A stretch of 64,000 nt of DNA from contig NZ_JAOCZP010000010.1 in NCBI RefSeq assembly GCF_025336525.1, forward strand, positions 1 through 64,000. The letters are read 5' to 3'. This DNA is from Chelativorans salis. Lineage in GTDB: Bacteria; Pseudomonadota; Alphaproteobacteria; Rhizobiales; Rhizobiaceae. This document shows, piece by piece, positions 60,345 to 64,000 of the stretch (position 1 is the first letter of the stretch; each line of letters starts with the position of its first letter). The translations under genes and the position numbers were made by a program. The notes beneath the pieces were generated by a model. That model saw only the letters and a list, made by a program, of their open reading frames with translations. It had not been told where the DNA came from and made no database searches.

Positions 60345-62678
60345 CTAAAGCTCGTCCTCGGAAGGAATGTCCGGCTGTCCGTCCTGCGCAGATTGTGAAG
60401 GCTTCCGCTTCGATGGCTTTGCTCGCCGTGGCCGTTTCGGCCCTGCGTCATTGGTGCTCCCGTCCACATCCGTGGACAAGGGCTGAATGATTTTGATCGG
60501 TGCGGCAGGTGCGGAGCCCTTCTTGTCCTCACCGAAATAGAGCGTGACATGCGGGAAGGGTATCTCGATTCCGGCTGCATCGAAATGCTTCTTGATGATG
60601 GCGTTGTAGGCGCGCCCGACTGCCCACTGCTGGCCGGGTAACGTCTTGATGCGTATACGGAGGTTCACGCTGGAATCGGCAAATTCGGTAACGCCGTGCA
60701 CTTCCAGATCGTCGATAATGCTGTTGGCGTATTCCGGGTTGGCACGAAGTTCCTCAAAGGCCTGCTGCATCACCTCGATCACTTCGTCGATGTTCTCCCT
60801 GTAGGCGACGCCGTATTCCCCCACGTGGTATGAGAAGCCGCGCATGAAATTCGAGACCGTATCGACGGACGAGAACGGTATCAGGTGATAGGTCCCTGAA
60901 AGATCACGGATGCCGACAGAGCGCACCGTAAGCTTTTCGACCACCCCCGTGATGTCGCCGGCGGTAACGACATCGCCAGTGTACATGGCATTTTCGAGCT
61001 GGATGAAGACACCCGTGATGACATCCTGAACAAGCTTTTGCGCTCCGAAACCGATTGCGAGACCAAGTACGCCCGCCCCCGCCAGCAGAGGGCCGATATC
61101 AAGGCCAAGTTCAGACAGCGTGATCATCAGGGCCATAACGACGAGCGCGATCGTGAAGGCGTTGCGGAAGATCGCCAGCAGCGTGTGCTGGCGCGCCCGG
61201 GAGGCTGCCACCATGCAGTCAGTGTCCCTGTTCAGACGGTACTCGATCCAAGACGAGACGATCAGCCAGATGGCAAAAGCCGCAGCCAAGACGAATGCGA
61301 TTGTTACCATTGTGCCGATGACTTGGAGGCCGCGATCCGAGCTTAACCAGGCAAAGAAGTCGAAGACCTGCCAAGCATCCAGCACAATGGCTGCCACAAC
61401 GAGTGCGATGGCGATACGCACGACCTTCAGTGTCGTGGGCACAAACGCATTCAGGCGCTCTTCCAGCATCGGGAACCGTGCGCGCATCTCCGGCTTCAGC
61501 CGGATGCCGTAGGCGATCGCCTTGTCGATCAGGGTTGACAGAAGAATACCTGCCGTGATCGCCACAACAGTCTGTACGGTGGCAGCGACCATGAAGGAGA
61601 GCGCCGTGTCCGGTTCTATGAGCAACAGCAGCGCCAGCAACGAAACATAGGCAATCATGATGATATGCCAGATACGGGCCAACGTGCCCAAAAGTATGCC
61701 TGCAAAACCAACCCAGCTTCTCCCGGCCATTGTCTCAAGGCGAGCCCTTACTGGCTCGCGATTCTGACGGATCAAGACAATCGCGAGTATGAGCGCCACA
61801 CCATAGACGAATGCTGCGACAGCGGATCCAAGCGCCGTACCGAGATTGATGTTGACGATCTGCACGACAACGAGAATCCCATATCCCACGAAGGTTGTCA
61901 GGCGCGTGAGCCAGGTGTTCCAGTAAGCCGCGTCCTCACCCTTGACCGGGAGCAGGCGCAATCCCTCATAACGCGTTGCGAAAAAGAGCCGGACAACCAC
62001 CTTTGCAGTTTCGATCACAAGGAAGGCATTGATGAAGAGTGACTGACTGGCGTCCATACGCCCCGTCTCGTTTCCGAGGACGAACAGGGCAACAGCGTAA
62101 CCAACAACCCATCCGATGGCGACGGTAACAAGATCGAGCAGACTGCAGCCAAAGGCTGCCAGGCTACGCTTCAGCCAAGGATTTGGTCCGCCCGGTGCCA
62201 GCACCCAATTGGAAACCCGCTGGTAGACGGAACTCGCCAGCATTCGCGCCAGCCACAGGATTCCGATGACGACGACGATGACAATGCCAAGATCGAATGC
62301 GGCCCTTGCGAGATTCGCCATCCTTTGGGACGAGATCGAGTTCAAGTCGCGGATGCGGTCATAGGCAGCACTGATCTGAGTTACGACACCCTCGGCAGCA
62401 TTGCTTGTGACATCCGCGATCTGGCGAGCTAGGGAGACATCCTGTGCTTCCGGTGCCGCCGACGATGCTTCTCCGGCCGCAAGCCGTCGCAGTTCCGCAA
62501 TCAATGCGTTCCGGGCAGCTTCATCCTCCAGGATATCCGCGATGGCTTCATAGCCCGGCTGCGGATCGCTCCCGGTCGGCTCCTGCCCTGTCGGAGCTTC
62601 TGTCTGCGAGACAGCAGACGCCGTGAACAGAAGAAATCCGAGGAATGGAAGAAGAACGTGTCGAAGAAACGTCGGCAA
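60345..62678 (-). CDS. Large MscS-family mechanosensitive channel
   Basis: This is a 777-residue channel. A signal peptide (MPTFLRHVLLPFLGFLLFTA) is followed by a periplasmic helical part to about residue 110. About ten membrane segments come next, then the MscS core: a pore helix in GLDIGPLLAGAGVLGLAIGF, GAQKLVQDVITGVFIQLEN, the beta domain (YTGDVVTAGDITGVVEKLTV, HLIPFSSVDTVSNFMRGF) and a C-terminal alpha/beta vestibule. A basic tail (PKRPRRAKPSKRKPSQSA) ends it. It is like the MscK/YbdG-size homologues and should release solutes on osmotic downshock. It stands alone on the minus strand. Confidence 0.93.
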   Translation of the reverse strand: MPTFLRHVLLPFLGFLLFTASAVSQTEAPTGQEPTGSDPQPGYEAIADILEDEAARNALIAELRRLAAGEASSAAPEAQDVSLARQIADVTSNAAEGVVTQISAAYDRIRDLNSISSQRMANLARAAFDLGIVIVVVIGILWLARMLASSVYQRVSNWVLAPGGPNPWLKRSLAAFGCSLLDLVTVAIGWVVGYAVALFVLGNETGRMDASQSLFINAFLVIETAKVVVRLFFATRYEGLRLLPVKGEDAAYWNTWLTRLTTFVGYGILVVVQIVNINLGTALGSAVAAFVYGVALILAIVLIRQNREPVRARLETMAGRSWVGFAGILLGTLARIWHIIMIAYVSLLALLLLIEPDTALSFMVAATVQTVVAITAGILLSTLIDKAIAYGIRLKPEMRARFPMLEERLNAFVPTTLKVVRIAIALVVAAIVLDAWQVFDFFAWLSSDRGLQVIGTMVTIAFVLAAAFAIWLIVSSWIEYRLNRDTDCMVAASRARQHTLLAIFRNAFTIALVVMALMITLSELGLDIGPLLAGAGVLGLAIGFGAQKLVQDVITGVFIQLENAMYTGDVVTAGDITGVVEKLTVRSVGIRDLSGTYHLIPFSSVDTVSNFMRGFSYHVGEYGVAYRENIDEVIEVMQQAFEELRANPEYANSIIDDLEVHGVTEFADSSVNLRIRIKTLPGQQWAVGRAYNAIIKKHFDAAGIEIPFPHVTLYFGEDKKGSAPAAPIKIIQPLSTDVDGSTNDAGPKRPRRAKPSKRKPSQSAQDGQPDIPSEDEL

Positions 62679-62730
62679 GTGACAGCTCGAATCCAGAAAT
62701 TGCGACTTGATGGTGTATGGTCGAGAATAG

Positions 62731-62964
62731 ACAGACGGCCTGTTATTTCAACATTCGGCCTTCGAGAACGCTCTGGACCGCCTTAATCGAGCAGAAAACC
62801 GCAATGCTGCAGCTGGGAATGCCGAACAACGCAATCGCGCTGAATACGACGCCGAAATGGAACGCGCCTTCGAAAGAAAGCGGCAGCAAGACGACAAGCC
62901 GCAGCGATGGCACGGGCGGTCGGTGCGCTTTGCTGGCCCGGGGGTAGGTCACTCGCGATCTTGA
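62731..62964 (+). CDS. Possible small protein or relic
   Basis: An open frame without ATG reads HSAFENALDRLNRAENRNAA, then AEYDAEMERAFERKRQQDD and ends at 62962-62964. The charged helical composition looks coding, but no start with a ribosome site is present (CTG or TTG only). It could be the tail of a lost gene. No family is recognised. Confidence 0.3.
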   Translation, partial: TDGLLFQHSAFENALDRLNRAENRNAAAGNAEQRNRAEYDAEMERAFERKRQQDDKPQRWHGRSVRFAGPGVGHSRS

Positions 62965-63089
62965 TCTCTCCCAAGCCCTCACGCGGGTAGCATAGAGCCG
63001 GCGGGCTGCGATGACACGACGGGCTGGGATTCAATTCTAGCGATCATCTCCCCCCTTTGTGATAATATCGTGGTGACGGGGAGGAGAAC

Positions 63090-63332
63090 ATGATCGTCGA
63101 GCGGGCATTTGAGCCACATGCAGGCGTCTACACCCCTGAAGAGCTGGGCCTTTTGAGAGGGGTTGTCAGAGAAGCGTTGCGCAGATGCGGGCACGAACTG
63201 GATCAAGATCAGGTCGAAGCCGTCGCACGCATCGTGGTCGATGCCTATAGCGACGGCGTGTCGGACAGCGACCAATTGCTTGACATTGCAACCGCAGCCG
63301 CCATCGCCTGCCTCACCAATCCCGCGGCGTAG
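63090..63332 (+). CDS. Small hypothetical protein
   Basis: This is an 80-residue protein with a strong ribosome site (GGGGAGGAG 5-13 bases before the ATG). It reads MIVERAFEPHAGVYTPEEL, GLLRGVVREALRRCGHELDQ, DQVEAVARIVVDAYSDGVSD and LLDIATAAAIACLTNPAA. It is helical, soluble and rich in Ala, Asp and Glu. The pattern resembles small conserved rhizobial proteins without known function. It appears complete. Confidence 0.75.
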   Translation: MIVERAFEPHAGVYTPEELGLLRGVVREALRRCGHELDQDQVEAVARIVVDAYSDGVSDSDQLLDIATAAAIACLTNPAA

Positions 63333-63414
63333 CTTGCAGGTCGCGCCAACCATCGACTGCGATTTGATCCAATTGGCAGCGCCTGCGGCGCGCGATGAAA
63401 TTCAGCAGATAGCA

Positions 63415-63516
63415 ATGAAACCGATTGCCGTCTTTCTCTTATTCTTCGTCTTGAACATCGGCGGTGCTGGGGAGGCAACTCTGCCGCCTTTGCCGAAAAT
63501 TCGCGCTGTGCTATGA
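63415..63516 (+). CDS. Possible 33-residue hydrophobic peptide
   Basis: An ATG at 63415 begins MKPIAVFLLFFVLNIGGAGE and ends TLPPLPKIRAVL. The first 17 residues could be a signal or membrane helix. No clear ribosome site is present. It is too short to judge further. Confidence 0.3.
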   Translation: MKPIAVFLLFFVLNIGGAGEATLPPLPKIRAVL

Positions 63517-63544
63517 TTAACCTGCGATAGACAGGGAGAGGCAG

Positions 63545-63700
63545 ATGACGATTAAGATTGTTCTGGCCGCCGCCGTACTGGTCCTCAGCCCGACCATTGC
63601 AATGGCCGCCTGCGCTAGTCATTCGCAAAGCGCCAGCCAGTGCACACAAGGGCAGGTCTGGAATGCTGAGATGCAAAAGTGCGTTGCGACTTCAAGCTGA
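63545..63700 (+). CDS. Small cysteine-rich periplasmic protein
   Basis: This is a 51-residue protein with a signal peptide (MTIKIVLAAAVLVLSPTIAM, cleavage after MAA) and three Cys in the mature part: CASHSQSASQCTQGQVW and AEMQKCVATSS. GGGAGAGGCAG precedes the ATG. This arrangement (short export signal, then C-x9-C...WxxxxxxC) is common among tiny rhizobial proteins of unknown role. It is probably real although very short. Confidence 0.7.
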   Translation: MTIKIVLAAAVLVLSPTIAMAACASHSQSASQCTQGQVWNAEMQKCVATSS

Positions 63701-63728
63701 CGCACGTGAGCTGCTGCGACACGAATAG

Positions 63729-63842
63729 GCCCAGCAGGCGGAGAAACTCGCTATCCTCCGGCGCGAAATCAGCATAGGGGTGGAAGCCGCCAACGCAGGA
63801 CGCGTCTCGAAGAAGAGTGTCAGTGACATTCTGATGAGGTGA
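63729..63842 (+). pseudogene. ParD-like antitoxin, C-terminal relic
   Basis: An open piece without start reads AQQAEKLAILRREISIGVEA, then ANAGRVSKKSVSDILMR to the stop at 63840-63842. The run EKLxxLRxxIxxGxxxxxAGRV is typical of ParD-type antitoxin C-termini. The DNA-binding start is absent (a TAG lies at 63726-63728), and no ParE toxin is seen in the last 160 bases, which hold no recognisable gene. Confidence 0.4.
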
Positions 63843-64000
63843 TGCTCGAATCGTCCAAGAGATGAGACACGAGCTTGCCGAACCCGTAGAACGCGATATC
63901 AGGGACATCTTGCGAAATGTGATGCAGATGCCTCCCACGAGTGTGGGAAATCCGCTTCAGCCAAAAGGCAGCCGCACAGCTTTGACGTGATTGGGTCCAC

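Overview
The window looks like accessory chromosome or large-replicon DNA of an alphaproteobacterium of the Hyphomicrobiales, most like Mesorhizobium, Nitratireductor, Chelativorans or Aquamicrobium (Phyllobacteriaceae). The basis is GC-rich coding, many solute-binding-protein transporters (ABC, TRAP and tripartite tricarboxylate types), a rhizobial style of small periplasmic proteins, and IS630, IS5, IS256, IS110 and IS1111 type elements. The placement is by impression of protein style; no marker gene, rRNA or tRNA was seen.

Layout. 1-1.1 kb: IS630 and IS5-like remnants flank a 5'-truncated GNAT acetyltransferase. 1.3-4.5 kb: a LuxR-type regulator, two small secreted proteins and a methanol-metabolism-type cytochrome c. 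5.0-9.1 kb: a complete ugpBAEC-type ABC importer. 9.1-10.3 kb: gene relics and an AbrB/VapC toxin-antitoxin pair. 10.5-14.9 kb: an IS256 element whose transposase is cut twice, by an IS110-group and by an IS1111-group element. 15.1-16.35 kb: a Fic protein gene behind a regularly spaced array of heptamer sites. 16.8-19.8 kb: a lectin-like secreted protein, CsbD, and two decayed genes.

19.8-25.4 kb: a GntR regulator, a gamma-glutamyltransferase-like enzyme and a TRAP transporter in one operon. 25.5-38.8 kb: a divergent catabolic island. Leftward run IclR, a Tm-1-like protein, a HAD hydrolase and a class III aminotransferase, with an amidase further on. Rightward run TctC, TctB, TctA, an aldehyde dehydrogenase, a second class III aminotransferase and two short-chain dehydrogenases, tightly coupled by ATGA and GTGA overlaps. 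A perfect inverted repeat lies between the two arms.

38.8-43 kb: a Phd/VapC pair, relics of LysR and TPR genes, one small gene and a DUF3179 protein. 43-47 kb: a VOC protein divergent from LysR, and a TetR gene divergent from an NmrA-like/DUF1772 pair with clear palindromic operators. 47-51 kb: a GT39-like glycosyltransferase and a membrane-anchored alpha/beta hydrolase. 51-58.5 kb: a sugar-acid module (enolase-superfamily dehydratase, IdnO-like dehydrogenase, remnant zinc dehydrogenase, 2-hydroxyacid dehydrogenase, GntR regulator) next to a ribose/fructose-type ABC importer. 58.5-64 kb: an FtsK-end relic, a zinc-free quinone-type oxidoreductase, a large MscS channel and very small genes.

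The transporter operons probably define the biology: the cell scavenges glycerol-phosphate-like compounds, gamma-glutamyl or carboxylate compounds, an amine or amide substrate and sugar acids, each under a dedicated local regulator. Between them lies unusually heavy gene decay (at least ten relics), as expected of an insertion-rich accessory region.
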